The notes under the pieces: model-generated
Database searches by the model: none
What the model was told of the DNA's origin: nothing
Seen by the model: only the letters and a program-made list of their open reading frames with translations
Translations under genes and position numbers: made by a program
Shown here: positions 8,124 to 18,271 of the stretch, piece after piece
How the letters are laid out: every line of letters begins with the position of its first letter
How positions within the stretch are numbered: the first letter of the stretch is position 1
Assembly (NCBI RefSeq): GCF_017355525.1
Contig: NZ_CP067395.1
Span: 4,309,001-4,373,000, forward strand
Source of the DNA: Lysobacter enzymogenes
GTDB taxonomy: Bacteria; Pseudomonadota; Gammaproteobacteria; Xanthomonadales; Xanthomonadaceae
DNA length: 64,000 nt
Reading direction: 5' to 3'

Positions 8124-9050
8124 ATGCGGCACGCCAGGGTCTGGTTGCGACCGAGTGTACTCCTCGCCTGGGCGGTCGCCAGCCCGGCCGGAGCGGGTCT
8201 GAACGAATACGGCATAGAAGGCATGGGTGTGGTGTCCACCGCGCACAGCGAAGTGCGCGCGAGCGTGAGTCCCGACGGACGGCGCATCGTCTGGGGCAGC
8301 GACCGTCCCGGCGGCGCCGGCGGGCGCGACCTGTGGCAGGCCACATTGGTCGACGGCCGCTGGCAGAACCCGCAGCCGTTGCCGCTCAACACCGCCGCCA
8401 CCGACTTCGATCCGCACTTCAGCGCCGACGGCCGCTGGCTGTTGTTCTTCTCCGACCGTCCCGGCGGCCACGGCAAGGACGATCTTTATCGCGCTGCGGT
8501 GCTGGCCGACGGCGGTTTCGGCCCGGCCGAGAATCTCGGCGCGGGCGTCAACAGCGCCGGCCGCGAATGGGCGCCGACCTTGAGCCGCGACGGCCGCCAC
8601 CTGCTGTTCGCCAGCGACGGCCGCGGCGGCGCCGGCGGCCAGGACCTGTGGATCGCGCGCTGGAACGGCCAGGCCTTCGTCGACCCGCGTCCGGTGCCCG
8701 GCGTGAACACCGCCGCCGACGAATTCGACGCCGCCTGGCTCGGCGACGGCCGCGCGATCGTGTTCACCCGTTCGCAGAGCGTCGACGGCGACAAGCCGTT
8801 CCGCCTGTACATCGCGCAATGCGACGGCCAGCGCTATGGCGACGCGGTTCCTCTGAAATTGTCGTTCAACACCGAGGAGAACTTCACCTTCGGGCCGTCG
8901 CTGGACTGGAACAAGCCGGGCGAGTTGTTGCTCAACGGCACGGCGAAGTCGCCGAAGGCGGGGCGGCAGGACATCTATCGGATGGCGGCGCCGGCGGTTA
9001 CGGGCAAAGACGGGTGTGTGGATGAAATAATCGCCAAAGGACGAGGTTAG
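8124..9050 (+). CDS. Exported TolB-like (PD40) beta-propeller protein
   Basis: The protein has 308 residues, with an N-terminal hydrophobic signal ending near AGA at about residue 24. At least four PD40 repeats are visible, each with the pattern of an [16 protein letters not shown] turn: [44 protein letters not shown] and [15 protein letters not shown]. Such propellers are usually periplasmic scaffolds related to TolB; no enzyme motif is seen. GGGAGC lies nine bases before the ATG. A low-GC gene begins 96 bases downstream. Confidence 0.8.
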   Translation: MRHARVWLRPSVLLAWAVASPAGAGLNEYGIEGMGVVSTAHSEVRASVSPDGRRIVWGSDRPGGAGGRDLWQATLVDGRWQNPQPLPLNTAATDFDPHFSADGRWLLFFSDRPGGHGKDDLYRAAVLADGGFGPAENLGAGVNSAGREWAPTLSRDGRHLLFASDGRGGAGGQDLWIARWNGQAFVDPRPVPGVNTAADEFDAAWLGDGRAIVFTRSQSVDGDKPFRLYIAQCDGQRYGDAVPLKLSFNTEENFTFGPSLDWNKPGELLLNGTAKSPKAGRQDIYRMAAPAVTGKDGCVDEIIAKGRG

Positions 9051-9146
9051 CTTCGAGTGACTTCTGACGCCTAGGAAAGGTGCCCCGAAGATGCCTGGAC
9101 TAGTCTTCGGTCGATAAATCGGACGATCATCGTTAGTGGAGGCGTG

Positions 9147-9992
9147 ATGGCATGGAATGATCTGATTGGATTTCTTCGAGCTATTCCGGACGTTGTTTGG
9201 TCTGGGATTTTTGCGGCGACACTCGCATTTACTGGGGTGATGTTGTCGAACCGAAGCAATACGTCGCGACTCATTCGCCAGCTTAAACACGATGCAGGAG
9301 AGAAGGCCAAAGATCGAAATGCTGTGCTACGAAGGGAGGTGTATCTTCGTGCCGCAGAAGAGTTTGTCCGAGCTAACAGTCGATTGGGCGCACTCACGCA
9401 AATCGATCCGGTCAAGCAGAACTTGGCTGATGGATTTCAGGAATTGTTCGTTGTTGGCGCCAAGGTTCAAATGGTCTCTCGGGCATCTACATCTAAGCTG
9501 GTCGGCGAACTTCTTGTAGCCTATGGCGAGACTTTGCTGGATCTTGCGAGGGATCTCCAGCCCGTGCACGATGTCCAGATAGATATAGCCATCGCCAATC
9601 AAGCCCACGATGAGGCTGCCGAGGAAACAAAGAGGGTGCTTGCTGCGTTGACTAGTTTTAATGAGTCGGCTAGTGCGAATGAGGCTGTGTTCAAGGCGCT
9701 CAGCCGCTCATTCGATTACAACGAGGGGAATAGAAGGACTCTATCTGAGCAAAGATTGAAGCTCTTAGATCTCCGTAGTGATCTAGTAGCCGATTTCGCG
9801 CGCAAAGTTATGCTCGCGATGAAGAGGGTTTCGAGCGTTCAACTTCCTGTCATGGTTGCAATTCGCCAGGAGCTCGATCTTGACGGTGACATCAGTGATT
9901 TTGAGGCTCAAGCTTTTGAGAATCAAAAAAGAATGGAAGTCGCGCTAGATGCATCTTTGAGGTGGATGGAAGCTGAGCGAGATCGCTCGTAG
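9147..9992 (+). CDS. Low-GC orphan gene: membrane-anchored, helical protein of unknown function
   Basis: I do not recognise this protein. It has 281 residues from ATG 9147 (GGAGG at 9138-9142 favours it over GTG 9144). One hydrophobic segment lies near residues 8-32 (AIPDVVWSGIFAATLAFTGVML). A long, charged, almost wholly alpha-helical part rich in heptad-like spacing follows, probably coiled coil in the cytoplasm. Base composition is near 50% G+C with codons unlike every neighbour, so it was probably acquired recently. It lies alone between a propeller gene and hemB and is followed by three hairpins. Confidence 0.8.
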   Translation: MAWNDLIGFLRAIPDVVWSGIFAATLAFTGVMLSNRSNTSRLIRQLKHDAGEKAKDRNAVLRREVYLRAAEEFVRANSRLGALTQIDPVKQNLADGFQELFVVGAKVQMVSRASTSKLVGELLVAYGETLLDLARDLQPVHDVQIDIAIANQAHDEAAEETKRVLAALTSFNESASANEAVFKALSRSFDYNEGNRRTLSEQRLKLLDLRSDLVADFARKVMLAMKRVSSVQLPVMVAIRQELDLDGDISDFEAQAFENQKRMEVALDASLRWMEAERDRS

Positions 9993-10094
9993 AGGCGGCC
10001 CTTCTACGAGACTGATGCCGCGTTGGTCTTTGCTCAGTATTCGTCAGATCTCTATGAGAACTGAGAGGTTCTCATCATGTGCATCTACATGATG
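9986..10094. repeat. Three consecutive perfect 8-bp stem-loops behind the low-GC gene
   Basis: First: CTCGTAGA (9986-9993) and TCTACGAG (10003-10010), which includes the stop codon. Second: ATGAGAAC (10054-10061), loop TGAGAG, GTTCTCAT (10068-10075). Third: CATCATGT (10073-10080), loop GCATCT, ACATGATG (10087-10094), overlapping the second by three bases so the two are mutually exclusive. None has a T run. They could be a terminator cluster, a processing signal or the scar of an insertion. Confidence 0.65.
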
Positions 10095-10105
10095 CGAGGC
10101 CCGCT

Positions 10106-11104
<999 letters not shown>

Positions 11105-11183
11105 CTAGTCTACTCCCGTGCGGGGCGGGGGCCTGCGGCCGCGGGTCGCGGCGCGGCGGGACGGCGCGTTGCGGATTCGGCAC

Positions 11184-11287
11184 GAAGCCCCTGTAGGAGC
11201 GGCGCGAGCCGCGACCGCGGGGCTTCGATCTTGCGGCGCAGGCCGATTTTCGCGGTCGCGGCTTGCGCCGCTCCTACAGGGGGCTTC
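11184..11287. repeat. REP-like inverted pair, copy A
   Basis: Two arms face each other: the left arm (11184-11219) carries TGTAGGAGCGGCGCGAGCCG and the right arm (11251-11287) carries its near-complement with a one-base change. They are separated by about 31 bases and bracketed by GAAGCCCC/GGGGCTTC. The same element recurs at 20756, 47251, 50613 and 59527. The pair lies between the start of hemB and the end of cysA. Confidence 0.85.
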
Positions 11288-11290
11288 GAA

Positions 11291-12334
11291 TCAATCCGAG
11301 TAGACGCGGTAGCGCAGCGGCCGCACGTGGACGAGGCTCCCAGGCGCCGGCGTCACCGCATCCGGCGTCGCCACCAGATCCAGTTCCAGCGGCCGCGTCT
11401 GCCCTTCGACGTTGAGTTCCAGGGTGATCCGCTCGGCCAGCCGGTGCGCCGACAGCACCTGCGCCGGCAGGCCTTCGCCCGCGCCGACCAGGGCGATGTC
11501 GTGCGGGCGCACGTACAGGCGTGCGCGGCTGCGGCTGTGCACGTCGACCGGCAGGCGCAGGCCGTGGCCGTCGATCGACAGTTCGCCGCCCTCGGTCTGG
11601 CCGTCGATGACGTTGGCGCGGCCGATGAAGTCGAACACGTAGGCCGAGGCCGGCGCGCTGTAGATCTCGTCGGGCGTGCCGATCTGTTCGATCCGGCCGT
11701 CCTTGAGCACGACCACGCGGTCGGCCAGCTCCAGCGCTTCTTCCTGGTCGTGGGTCACGAACAAAGTGGTCTGCCCGGTCTGGTCGTGCAGGCGGCGCAG
11801 CCAGCGCCGCAGCTCGACGCGGACCTTGGCGTCGAGCGCGCCGAAGGGTTCGTCGAGCAGCAGCACGGTCGGGTCGATCGCCAGTGCGCGCGCCAAGGCG
11901 ACGCGCTGCTTCTGGCCGCCGGAGAGTTGTTCGGGATAGCGCGCACCCAGTTCGGGCAGTTGGATCAGCCCGAGCAGTTCCTGCACGCGCTTGGCGATCG
12001 CCGCCTTGTCGGGGCGCCGCGAGCGCGGCCGGCTGCGCAGACCGAAGGCGATGTTCTCGGCCACGGTCATGTGCTTGAACAAGGCGTAGTGCTGGAACAC
12101 GAAGCCGACGTTGCGCTCGCGCAGGCTCAGGCGGGTGGCGTCGGTCTGGCCGAACAGCAGCTGGCCCGAGTCCGGCGGCAACAGGCCGGCGATGACCCGC
12201 AGCAAGGTGGTCTTGCCCGAGCCCGACGGGCCCAGCAGCGCGACCAGTTCGCCCGAGGCGACGTCCAGGTCGACCGCGTTGAGCGCGGCCACGTTCGCGT
12301 AACGCTTGGCGATGGCTTTGAGATGCAGGTCCAT
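11291..12334 (-). CDS. cysA: Sulfate/thiosulfate ABC transporter, ATP-binding subunit
   Basis: This 347-residue ATPase energises sulfate import through CysT/CysW. The Walker A GPSGSGKTT (about residues 37-45), signature LSGGQKQRVALARAL, Walker B LLLDEPFGALD and switch His in FVTHDQEEA are intact. A C-terminal TOBE-like regulatory domain (LYVRPHDIAL) follows, as in CysA. ATG 12334 was chosen because MDLHLKAIAKRY starts right at the domain; the frame upstream overlaps cysW. It is the last gene of the sulfur block, and a REP pair follows. Confidence 0.95.
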   Translation of the reverse strand: MDLHLKAIAKRYANVAALNAVDLDVASGELVALLGPSGSGKTTLLRVIAGLLPPDSGQLLFGQTDATRLSLRERNVGFVFQHYALFKHMTVAENIAFGLRSRPRSRRPDKAAIAKRVQELLGLIQLPELGARYPEQLSGGQKQRVALARALAIDPTVLLLDEPFGALDAKVRVELRRWLRRLHDQTGQTTLFVTHDQEEALELADRVVVLKDGRIEQIGTPDEIYSAPASAYVFDFIGRANVIDGQTEGGELSIDGHGLRLPVDVHSRSRARLYVRPHDIALVGAGEGLPAQVLSAHRLAERITLELNVEGQTRPLELDLVATPDAVTPAPGSLVHVRPLRYRVYSD

Positions 12335-12348
12335 ATCGTCTTCGCTCG

Positions 12349-13206
12349 TCAATGCCGCCGGTGCGATTGCGCCAGCGCATCGCCGTGCCGCGTTTCCAGC
12401 CACAGTTTCACCACCAAGGTCACCAGCGCCAGCCCCGCCAGCAGCGACGCCGCCGCGAACGCCGCCGCGGCTTCGCCGCCGAGTTGCTTGTACAGCACTT
12501 CCACGTGCAGCGAGAGCGTGTTGGTCTTGCCCATGACGTTGCCCGAGACCACGGTGACCGCGCCGAACTCGCCCATCGCCCGCGCGCTGCACAACAGCAC
12601 GCCGTACAGCAGGCCCCATTTGATGTTCGGCAGGGTCACCTTGAAGAACATGGTCCAGGCGTTGGCGCCGAGCGAGCGCGCGGCCAGTTCCTCGTCGCTG
12701 CCTTGCTGTTCCATCAGCGGAATCAGCTCGCGCACCACGAACGGGAAGGTCACGAACAAGGTCGCCAGCACGATGCCCGGGGTCGCGAACAGGATCTTGA
12801 GGTCGTAGGCGTTGAGCACGTCGCGCAGGAAGCCGTGGGTCGGGCTGAACAACAGCACCAGACACAGGCCGGCGACCACCGGCGACACCGCGAACGGCAG
12901 GTCGATCAGCGACAGCAGCGCGCGCTTGCCGCGGAATTCGAAGCGGGTCAGCGCCCAGGCCGCGAACACGCCGCAGATCGCGTTGACCGGCACCACGATC
13001 GCCGCGGTCAGCAAGGTCAGCTTGAGCGCGTCGACGGTGTGTTCCTCGCTGACCGCGCCCCACCAGACTTTCAGGCCGCTGCCGAACGCCGCGCCGAGCA
13101 GGGCGAACAGCGGCAGCACCACCACCAGCAGCATGACCGCCGCGGCCAGGCCGATCAGCAGCCAGCGCACCCAGGCCGGTTCCTGCAGGTGGTCGCGCTC
13201 AGCCAT
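12349..13206 (-). CDS. cysW: Sulfate ABC transporter permease CysW
   Basis: The protein has 285 residues with six predicted membrane helices. The permease EAA-type loop ARSLGANAWTMFFKVTLPNIKWGL, which docks on CysA, is clear. The segment ARAMGEFGAVTVVSGNVMGKTNTLSLHVE is typical of CysW. It overlaps cysT by eight bases, indicating translational coupling, and cysA follows after 14 bases. Confidence 0.95.
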   Translation of the reverse strand: MAERDHLQEPAWVRWLLIGLAAAVMLLVVVLPLFALLGAAFGSGLKVWWGAVSEEHTVDALKLTLLTAAIVVPVNAICGVFAAWALTRFEFRGKRALLSLIDLPFAVSPVVAGLCLVLLFSPTHGFLRDVLNAYDLKILFATPGIVLATLFVTFPFVVRELIPLMEQQGSDEELAARSLGANAWTMFFKVTLPNIKWGLLYGVLLCSARAMGEFGAVTVVSGNVMGKTNTLSLHVEVLYKQLGGEAAAAFAAASLLAGLALVTLVVKLWLETRHGDALAQSHRRH

Positions 13207-14062
13207 CGCGGCGGTTCCCGTGCGCGAACAGGGTCGAGGCGGCGTTGATCGCCAACAGGCAGGCGAACGACATCAGCAGCAGCAAGGTCGCCAGCACGAT
13301 TGCCGCGGGCACGCCGCCGTCTTCTTCCAGGCGGATGGTGATCAGCATCGGCGCGATCTCGGTCTTCCACGGCAGGTTGCCGGAGATGAAGATCACCGAG
13401 CCGAACTCGCCGAGCGCGCGCGCGAACGCCAGCGCGAAGCCGGTCAGCAGCGCCGGCAGCAGTTCCGGCAGGATCACTCGCCGCAGCGTGGTCAGGCGCG
13501 AGGCGCCGAGCGAGACCGCGGCTTCTTCCTGCTCGCGCCCGAGCGCTTCGAGCACCGGTTGCACGGTGCGCACCGCGAACGGCAGGCCGACGAAGATCAG
13601 GGCGATGACGATGCCGGTGAAGTTGTTGACGAGCTGGATGCCGAACGGTTGCAGCAACTGCCCGACCCAGCCGTTGGCGTCGTAGATCGCCGCCAGGGTG
13701 ATGCCGGCGACCGCGGTCGGCAGCGCGAACGGCAGGTCGACCAGCGCGTCCATCAGGCGCCGGCCGGGGAAGCGGTAGCGCACCAGCACCCAGGCGATCA
13801 GCGCGCCGAACAGCAAGGCGGCGATCGCCGCGACCAGGGACGCGCCGAAGCTGACCTTGAGCGAGGCGATCACGCGCGAATCGGAAATCGCGCGCGCCCA
13901 GCCGGCCCAGCCCAGGCCGCCGGAACGCAGGATCAGCGCCGCCAGCGGCAGCAGCACGATCAGGCCGAGCCAGGTCAGGCCGATGCCGAGGCCCAGCCCG
14001 AAACCGGGCAGGGGACGGCGCCAGCGACCGGAGGCCGGCAATGGGAGGGCTTGCTCGCTCAT
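13199..14062 (-). CDS. cysT: Sulfate ABC transporter permease CysT (CysU)
   Basis: This 287-residue inner-membrane permease pairs with CysW. Visible are helices from about residue 20 on, the DLPFALPTAVAGI segment, the EAA loop AVSLGASRLTTLRRVILPELLPALL, and ARALGEFGSVIFISGNLPWKTEIAP typical of CysT. ATG 14062 gives the usual length; a longer open frame upstream has no family resemblance. It is separated from sbp by 352 bases that include a very stable hairpin, unusual inside a sulfate operon. Confidence 0.94.
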   Translation of the reverse strand: MSEQALPLPASGRWRRPLPGFGLGLGIGLTWLGLIVLLPLAALILRSGGLGWAGWARAISDSRVIASLKVSFGASLVAAIAALLFGALIAWVLVRYRFPGRRLMDALVDLPFALPTAVAGITLAAIYDANGWVGQLLQPFGIQLVNNFTGIVIALIFVGLPFAVRTVQPVLEALGREQEEAAVSLGASRLTTLRRVILPELLPALLTGFALAFARALGEFGSVIFISGNLPWKTEIAPMLITIRLEEDGGVPAAIVLATLLLLMSFACLLAINAASTLFAHGNRRDG

Positions 14063-14414
14063 GTGGCGGTGGGCGGCAGAAGTTGTGAGGACGCAGGGGT
14101 GCGACGCTATCGCGGTTTCCCGAACGCGTGGAAATGCGCGTTGGTTGTATCGAGGTGCGCGATGGCGATATGGGGTTCGAGTCGGGGGTGGCGCGGAAGT
14201 TCCGTACGGTGAATGGGCGGGCGATGCTGGCGTACCGGCCGTACGTATGCGAGGGCCTTCGGGCCCGACGTTTTCGGCTCCGATCAATGCGACCTGGAAC
14301 AAACGCCTCGGGCCCGAAGGCCTTCCCGCAACAGCGCAGCCGAGCCTGGAGCAACGGCGAGCCGCGGCCGCGCCGGCTCTCGCACGCCGGCGCGGCCGCG
14401 GTCTCAGGCGGAAC
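14063..14414. other. Gap between sbp and cysT: two inverted repeats, no gene
   Basis: No coding region is convincing here. A 16-bp GC stem (14362-14377 / 14386-14401, first arm CCGCGGCCGCGCCGGC, loop of 8 bases) lies 13 bases beyond the sbp stop in the minus-strand transcript. It has no T run and may protect or partly terminate the sbp message. A second pair, GGCCTTCGGGCCCGA (14254-14268) and TCGGGCCCGAAGGCC (14308-14322), lies nearer cysT. The 14100-14240 part is less GC-rich and could hold a separate promoter for cysTWA, but I see no clear -35/-10. Confidence 0.6.
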
Positions 14415-15416
14415 TCACTTGGGCTGGTAGATCTTGTCGAAGAACCCGCCGTCGGAGAAATGCGCGGCCTGCGCCTTCTTCCAGCCGCCGAAGGCGCCGT
14501 CGATGGTGACCTGCTTGACCGCCGGGAACTTGCTCAGCTCCGCCGCCGGCACCTTGTCCGGTTCGGCCGGACGGTAGCCGTGCTTGGCCGCCAAGCGCTG
14601 GCCTTCGGGGGTGTAGAGGAAGCGCAGGTAGGCTTCGGCCTGCTTGCGGGTGCCGTGCTTGTCGACGTTCTTGTCGACCCAGGCCACCGGCGGCTCGGCC
14701 TTGATGCTCAGGCTCGGCACTACGATCTCGAACTGGCCGCGGGTGTTGGACTGGTGCAGGGTCAGCAGCGCTTCGTTCTCCCAGGCGATCAGCACGTCGC
14801 CGATCTTGCGGTCGACGAAGGTGGTGGTGGAGCCGCGCGCGCCGGTGTCGAGCACGGGCACGTTCTTGAACAAGGCCGAGAGATAGTCGACGACCTTGTC
14901 GCCGTCGCGGAACTTGGTCGAGGCCCAGGCCCACGCCGCCAGATAGTTCCAGCGCGCGCCGCCGGAGGTCTTGGGGTTGGGGGTGATGACCGCGACGCCG
15001 GGCTTGATCAGGTCGTCCCAGTCCTTGATCCCCTTCGGGTTGCCCTTGCGCACCAGGAACACGATGGTCGAGGTGTACGGCGAGCTCTGGTGCGGCAGGC
15101 GCTTCTGCCAGTCGGCCGGCAGTTGCTTGGCGTTGGCGACGGTGTCGATGTCGCCGGCCAGCGCCAGCGTCACCACATCGGCTTCCAGGCCGTCGACGAC
15201 CGCGCGCGCCTGCTTGCCGGAGCCGCCGTGCGAGGTGCGGATGTTGAGGGTCTCGCCGGTCTGCTGTTTCCACTGCGCGGCGAACACCTGGTTGACCTCG
15301 GCGTAGAACTCGCGGGTGGGGTCGTAGGAGACGTTGAGCAGTTCAGCGTCCTTGGCCGCGGCGGTGCCGGCGGCCAGCGCCACGCTGAGCAGAATCCATC
15401 GGTAGGCGGTTTTCAT
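14415..15416 (-). CDS. sbp: Periplasmic sulfate-binding protein
   Basis: This 333-residue solute-binding protein delivers sulfate to CysT/CysW. A signal peptide ends at [20 protein letters not shown]. The sequence then tracks E. coli Sbp closely: [71 protein letters not shown] and [13 protein letters not shown] 15416 was chosen for the signal peptide and an AGAGGA site upstream. The porin gene lies 52 bases upstream in the same direction. There is no second binding protein (CysP) in the window. Confidence 0.95.
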   Translation of the reverse strand: MKTAYRWILLSVALAAGTAAAKDAELLNVSYDPTREFYAEVNQVFAAQWKQQTGETLNIRTSHGGSGKQARAVVDGLEADVVTLALAGDIDTVANAKQLPADWQKRLPHQSSPYTSTIVFLVRKGNPKGIKDWDDLIKPGVAVITPNPKTSGGARWNYLAAWAWASTKFRDGDKVVDYLSALFKNVPVLDTGARGSTTTFVDRKIGDVLIAWENEALLTLHQSNTRGQFEIVVPSLSIKAEPPVAWVDKNVDKHGTRKQAEAYLRFLYTPEGQRLAAKHGYRPAEPDKVPAAELSKFPAVKQVTIDGAFGGWKKAQAAHFSDGGFFDKIYQPK

Positions 15417-15468
15417 CGGTCGATCCTCTGCGAAGTGGCGTAAACGGATAAGTACGGACAAAGGCGGA

Positions 15469-16914
15469 TCAGAATGCGAGCTGGGCGCGGGTGAAGAAGG
15501 CTTTTTCGTCTTCGCGGTCGCGCCCGGCCGCGGCGCCGCCGTCGAATTGGGTCTGGGTGTAGTTGGCGACCAGCTTGAGGTTGGAGGTGAGGTACCAGTT
15601 CAGGCCCAGCCCCCACGACCGCGCCGCGGCGGCGACGGCGTTGGGATCGGCGAAGCGCGGGAACGCGGCGTCGTCGATTTCCAGACGGCCGTAACGCGCG
15701 ACCAGCTCGAACGCGCCCCAGCCTGCACTACCGACGGTAAAAGCTTGGTTAGGCCGGGTCACGCCGCGGTAGCCGGCGTCTTCGCCGGTGAGCACCAGAC
15801 CGGCGGTGACTTGCCAGGCGCGGTGGTCGAGCTCCTCGCGCGCCGCGCCGACGCGGACCTCCTGGCTGGAACTGACGTACTCGCCGAGCAGGCCGAATGC
15901 GTTGCGGTAGTAGTACAGCTGCGGCGACCAGCGCTTGCTCGCGCCGTCGGCGAGCACGGTGCTGCGGTAGTTGAAGAACTGCGACTGGCCCGGGGTGCGG
16001 TAGCGCGGCAGGAAGTTGTTGCCGCTGCCGCGGCGGTCGCCGGCGCTGGCGCCGAGGCCGAAGCCCAGGCCCTGCAACGCGCCGCCGGCGTTCTTCCACG
16101 GTTCCAGGAAGATCCGCCCGGCGTATTCGAATTCGTTGTCGGGATTGGTCGTGGGGCTGTCGCGGCCGTCGACCGCGCCGTTGAACACGCCGACCGCGTA
16201 CGACACGGTGGAACCGGCGAACTCGCCCTGCAGCTGCAGGCCGAGGTCGCGGTTGGGCGTGAGCTCGGACGCCAGGCCCAGTTCGATCAGGCCGGTGGAA
16301 CCGCTGGATTGCAGGCGCTCCAGCCCGACCGGGCTCTTGAACTTGCCGATCCGCAAGGTCGCGCGCGGATCGAACTTGAGGTCGAGGTAGGCGTCGTTGA
16401 TGGTGGCGCTGTCGCCGGCGAACTCCGGCATGACCCGGAACCCGACCAGCGAGCCCCAGCTGCCTTCGATGCTCGGCTGGATGCGGCGCCACAGGAAGCT
16501 GTCGTTCTGCGGCACCTGTTCGTCGCCGATGAAGAAACGCCCGTCGGCCTGGACCAGCGCCTTGAGCTTGATCTCGACATCGCCCGGCGGCGGCGACTTG
16601 ATCGACAGGCCCTTGCTCGCGCTCAGCGACACCACCGGCGTGCTCGCGGCCTTGGCCGCATTGTCCTCGGCCTGCAGTTCCAGCTTGCGTTCGATGATGC
16701 GCAGGCGCTGGTCGAGATCGGCGAGGTTGCCGTCGCCCTGCGCGTCGGCGGGTGCGGCAGTGCCGAGGCGCTGCTCGATGGCTTTGAGGCGCTGCGCGAG
16801 TTGTTCAACGGTGAGTTCGGCCGCGTGTACGGGCAGGCCCGCGGCGCAGGCGAGCGCGGCCCACAGCGGCGCAGTGGACAAGCGTAGGTAAGGCCGGCGG
16901 ACCCGGGTCGGCAT
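15469..16914 (-). CDS. OprP/OprO-type anion porin, probably for sulfate
   Basis: This is a 481-residue outer-membrane protein. A signal peptide ends near VHA (about residue 31), then comes a short coiled coil ([19 protein letters not shown] ... [16 protein letters not shown], residues 33-80). The phosphate-selective-porin barrel then begins at [14 protein letters not shown] and ends in the outer-membrane signature ALNF-like AQLAF. Homologues are phosphate or polyphosphate channels, but the operon position directly before sbp makes sulfate the likelier cargo here (inference). AAAGGAG precedes the ATG by eight bases. No Pho-box-like sequence is evident upstream. Confidence 0.85.
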   Translation of the reverse strand: MPTRVRRPYLRLSTAPLWAALACAAGLPVHAAELTVEQLAQRLKAIEQRLGTAAPADAQGDGNLADLDQRLRIIERKLELQAEDNAAKAASTPVVSLSASKGLSIKSPPPGDVEIKLKALVQADGRFFIGDEQVPQNDSFLWRRIQPSIEGSWGSLVGFRVMPEFAGDSATINDAYLDLKFDPRATLRIGKFKSPVGLERLQSSGSTGLIELGLASELTPNRDLGLQLQGEFAGSTVSYAVGVFNGAVDGRDSPTTNPDNEFEYAGRIFLEPWKNAGGALQGLGFGLGASAGDRRGSGNNFLPRYRTPGQSQFFNYRSTVLADGASKRWSPQLYYYRNAFGLLGEYVSSSQEVRVGAAREELDHRAWQVTAGLVLTGEDAGYRGVTRPNQAFTVGSAGWGAFELVARYGRLEIDDAAFPRFADPNAVAAAARSWGLGLNWYLTSNLKLVANYTQTQFDGGAAAGRDREDEKAFFTRAQLAF

Positions 16915-17292
16915 GGATTGCTCCTTTCATCGGAAGACGGTGGAAGGGCCCGGTGGCGCGGACCACGGAACTGGCAGAAAAAACAACAACGACAAAACAA
17001 ATAGAAACCGCAGTCGCCCCCAGACAACCCGACAGCGCCCCAACAACGACACCCCATCGAGCACCTGCGCCCGCAACCCAGGCAAGAAACACCTGCGTCC
17101 GAACAGCGAAGCAACATCGAAATGAATTCCGGCTTTCGCCGTAGCGACGGCGCCGATGGAGCCGCCTCGTTCGCGGTCGCTTGGCTGTGTCGGTGGCGAC
17201 GCTCCGCCGCGACGCACACGCCGCGTCAGCGATACCGCACCGGCCCACCGCCCGCCGACGCCCCCGCGCCCGGCTTCAACAGCGACGAATCC
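16915..17292. other. Leader region between the YezD gene and the porin gene
   Basis: These 378 bases hold no convincing gene. The 16975-17060 part is markedly AC-rich on the plus strand and therefore TG-rich in the minus-strand transcript (TTTGTTTTGTCGTTGTTG). It would form an unstructured 5' leader for the porin message and is a likely place for the operon promoter or regulation. No clear -35/-10 pair or terminator behind the YezD gene was found, so read-through from the Rrf2 gene is possible. Confidence 0.45.
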
Positions 17293-17556
17293 TCATCCCC
17301 ACGACTCCCCCGCCACCGTCACCTCCACCCGCTCGCTGCGAACGATCTCGACGATGCGCGCCCCTTGCACCACCACCTCGATCCGCCCCGCGCCGAGCCC
17401 GCGCAAGGTCTGCAACAGCACGAACTCGCTGTCGCTGAGGTTGACGATGTTGATGTCCGGTTCCGGCGCGCGCTGCGCTGGGTAACGCACGGTCGTCACT
17501 TGCGCCGCCGCGCGTTTGCCGGCGCCGGACGCGGCGGATTTGCGCGCCCGGCTCAC
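17293..17556 (-). CDS. YezD-family (DUF2292) small protein
   Basis: The protein has 87 residues. After a basic, disordered N-terminus, the C-terminal half reads EFVLLQTLRGLGAGRIEVVVQGARIVEI, the DUF2292 pattern (helix, then a beta hairpin with a dipeptide before the second strand). Bacillus YezD lies in a cysteine-metabolism setting; the molecular role is unknown. The start is a GTG whose GTGA overlaps the Rrf2 stop, with GGAG eight bases upstream, so the two proteins are translationally coupled. A later start is possible but leaves no ribosome site. Confidence 0.75.
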   Translation of the reverse strand: MSRARKSAASGAGKRAAAQVTTVRYPAQRAPEPDINIVNLSDSEFVLLQTLRGLGAGRIEVVVQGARIVEIVRSERVEVTVAGESWG

Positions 17557-18059
17557 AGCGAATCTCCGAAGCCGCCCGCCAGGAACGTCGCATCGAGCAG
17601 CGCCGGGTCGATCGCCGCCGCGCCGAAATCCGGCATCAGCGCCAACTCGCGCAGGCTGCGCCGGTCGAGCACGTTGGACAGCGCGTCGCGCGCTTCGCGC
17701 ATCAGCGCGCGCAGGCTGCACGCGTCGGGGTCGGCGCAGTCGGCGCAGGGCTGATAGGCGCTGACGCTGGCGCAGCGCACCGGCGCCAGCGGGCCGTCGA
17801 TGGCGCGGATCAGGTCGCCGACCATGATCTGGTCGGCCGGCCGCGCCAGGGTGTGGCCGCCCTTCTGCCCGCGCCGGCTGTTGATGAAGCCGGCTTCGCG
17901 CAGGTCGACCAGGATCGATTCGAGGAATTTGCTCGGCGCGCCGCTGTGCTCGGCGATGGCCCGCGCCTGCAGCCGGCCGTGACGCGTCGCCGGCGCGGTC
18001 CGCCCGCTCTCGGCGCGCGCCAGCGCGCACATCGCGCGCAGGGCGTACTTGGCCTTCAT
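17553..18059 (-). CDS. Rrf2-family regulator with four cysteines, probable sulfur/cysteine regulator
   Basis: The protein has 168 residues. The N-terminal winged helix (MKAKYALRAMCALA, then RRGQKGGHTLARP for the wing) is standard Rrf2/CymR/IscR. The C-terminal region has cysteines at about residues 96, 105, 108 and 114 (C-x8-C-x2-C-x5-C), a possible Fe-S or redox site whose spacing differs from IscR. ATG 18059 is preferred over ATG 18068 because GGGA then lies at proper distance. With the downstream YezD gene and the sulfate-uptake genes in the same orientation, it likely governs sulfur assimilation; that is inference from context. Confidence 0.85.
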   Translation of the reverse strand: MKAKYALRAMCALARAESGRTAPATRHGRLQARAIAEHSGAPSKFLESILVDLREAGFINSRRGQKGGHTLARPADQIMVGDLIRAIDGPLAPVRCASVSAYQPCADCADPDACSLRALMREARDALSNVLDRRSLRELALMPDFGAAAIDPALLDATFLAGGFGDSL

Positions 18060-18271
18060 CGTCAGCATTTCCCATTCACCATGTAGGAAATGTGGCGCGG
18101 GGGCCGGCGCAGGGGAAAAGGTATTGGCTTATCTGGGTATGACGGCGGGGAATGTGGGTTGTGGAGCGGGGGAGGGGTGAAGCGGGGAAGGTAGAGCGGG
18201 GTTGGGGACCTGGGGGGGCGCGGTGGGCGGGAGGGGCGTCGCAGCCGGGGCTGAGCCGGTAGGATGCGGCG

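Noticed and set aside
14160..14240. GGTTCGAGTC resembling a tRNA T-arm
   Set aside because: No matching acceptor, D- or anticodon stems fold around it.
16975..17110. Pho box or clear sigma-70 promoter upstream of the OprP-like porin
   Set aside because: Only weak matches (TTGTCT and TATTTG, three of six at -10) and no CTGTCA repeat; left as an unassigned leader.
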